A stretch of 64,000 nt of DNA from Pterobdella sp. o SKG-2022 (taxonomy: Eukaryota; Annelida; Clitellata; Hirudinida; Piscicolidae): assembly GCA_964035795.1 (NCBI GenBank), contig OZ038322.1, positions 9,933,868 through 9,997,867 on the forward strand, written 5' to 3'. Shown piece after piece: positions 63,159-64,000 of this stretch; positions within the stretch are counted from its first letter, which is position 1; each line of letters opens with the position of its first letter. The translations under genes were made by a program, and so were the position numbers. The notes beneath the pieces are model-generated. The model saw only the letters and a list, made by a program, of their open reading frames with translations, did not search any database and was not told where the DNA came from.

Positions 63159-63221
63159 CTTATAGTCAGGAGCTTGCGTAAATGATGGTTCACGGACTAT
63201 TGAAAGTTTTTTGGAAATCAT
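63159..63221 (-). other. Candidate alternative first coding exon
   Basis: ATG 63219-63221 begins MISKKLSIVREPSFTQAPDY and then Lys, ending in phase 0 at GTATTTT. The exon at 60988 accepts phase 0, as it does from the MPRRG exon, so this could be a second promoter and N-terminus for the 59882-62142 gene. It cannot read through the MPRRG exon, which has an in-frame TAA just upstream of its ATG. Confidence 0.35.
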
Positions 63222-63792
63222 GCCTTATATACAGCATATTTGTGGTATGTGCATGAAGCAAACTAAGGTATGCTCGTATCAATGAATAATGCGATTTAAA
63301 AACAAATTTCGAGAACTAAATTTCTATTTCCGTCTGGAGTTTTTTAATGGTGAATGGAAGAGTGAGGAATTTTAAAAAACTTTTAATTTTTCTTGTTATT
63401 AAGCATGAAAATTGATTCATTATTATTTGATCAAGTTATTAATAACCTACAGAATTTTAAATAAATACATAACGGTTATTAAATATGAACTGACGGATGT
63501 TTGGCTGCTGTTAAAGCAGACTGAATGGTTGAAAATCTTCAAATATTTGTTTTTCGCTTGGATGTTTGAGTGAGTAGATAGACTCAAAATATTTACAACC
63601 ATTTTTTATTCATTTTTTTCACTTATCGAAACAAACCAACCAGTCATTAAAAACTAAAAATATGCGACTTTTATTTTCAATTTTTCCTTTTAAAACGTTA
63701 ATTCTCAAAACAAAAACGATTGGAATTTACTTCCAATTAGTGGAAAGTATGTAACAGTTGTTTAAATGATAGGCAGTCAATGCTCTAAACAC

Positions 63793-63902
63793 CTTTGCTT
63801 CCTCTTATTGGTAATCCCCGAATGAGGCTCATTAGACCATTCTGAAAAGCCATTGAGAAAACTCAGTTGTTTATCAAGACTACCTATTATAGCTTTAAAC
63901 AT
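63793..63902 (-). other. Orphan coding exon near the right edge
   Basis: Acceptor TTTCAG then MFKAIIGSLDKQLSFLNGFS and EWSNEPHSGITNKRKQ, ending AG before GTGTTT (phase 2). Codon content looks coding and both splice sites are good. Its phase does not fit the exon at 63159-63221, so it is either part of a gene continuing off the right edge or needs an intermediate exon. Confidence 0.4.
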
Positions 63903-64000
63903 CTGAAATTTATCACTAGAAATGTAGCAACATAGCCATTTTGGAAAAATAAATTTTAGCTTGAGTATGTCTGAAATAAAACGATTTCTCTCAAGTGTGT

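Overview
This is a eukaryotic, intron-rich, very AT-rich animal sequence. It carries cilium and sperm genes (nephrocystin-3, a CDKL kinase, two proteins resembling zona-pellucida-binding protein), a DEG/ENaC channel, mitochondrial genes (MRPL40, FPGS, DNAJC4), Penelope-like and L2/CR1-like retroelements and a tRNA-derived SINE family. It is probably an invertebrate metazoan; a lophotrochozoan (for example an annelid) would fit, but the species cannot be read from the sequence. A gap of exactly 200 N suggests a scaffolded long-read assembly. I built the gene models by hand from homology, GT/AG splice sites and reading-phase continuity. Exon coordinates are given in each entry.

Layout, left to right. 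(1) 731-7220, minus: 5' part of folylpolyglutamate synthase (FPGS), with a 4.3-kb intron full of repeats. (2) 7518-17469, plus: a nephrocystin-3 (NPHP3) homologue of about 24 exons, divergent from FPGS across about 300 bp, whose ATP-binding motifs look lost. (3) 18508-19916, minus: mitochondrial ribosomal protein L40. (4) 20315-24290: fold-back element and two broken Penelope-like elements. (5) 24827-33772, plus: a SENP6/7-type SUMO protease of 16 exons that closes in phase to 1,527 aa, with all catalytic residues. (6) 34944-37620, plus: a 67-aa membrane-protein ORF whose stop overlaps the start of DNAJC4 (ATGA), suggesting one dicistronic transcript; an L2/CR1-like LINE sits in a DNAJC4 intron. 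(7) 38118-40478, minus: a DEG/ENaC channel with one apparent homopolymer frameshift. (8) 42603-53667, minus: a CDKL kinase whose introns hold two intronless, antisense, paralogous single-pass membrane proteins (43461-44699 and 47902-49206) that resemble ZPBP. (9) 53668-59881: gene-poor. (10) 59882-62142, minus: a two-exon Tyr/Ser/Asn-rich protein, with an alternative first exon at 63159-63221 and another orphan exon at 63793-63902.

The points most worth a second look are the nested intronless ZPBP-like pair inside a kinase gene, the overlapping dicistron upstream of DNAJC4, and the NPHP3 homologue without recognisable Walker A and B motifs. Next come the splice donor that overlaps a stop codon in the SENP gene and a SINE family found beside a second repeat.
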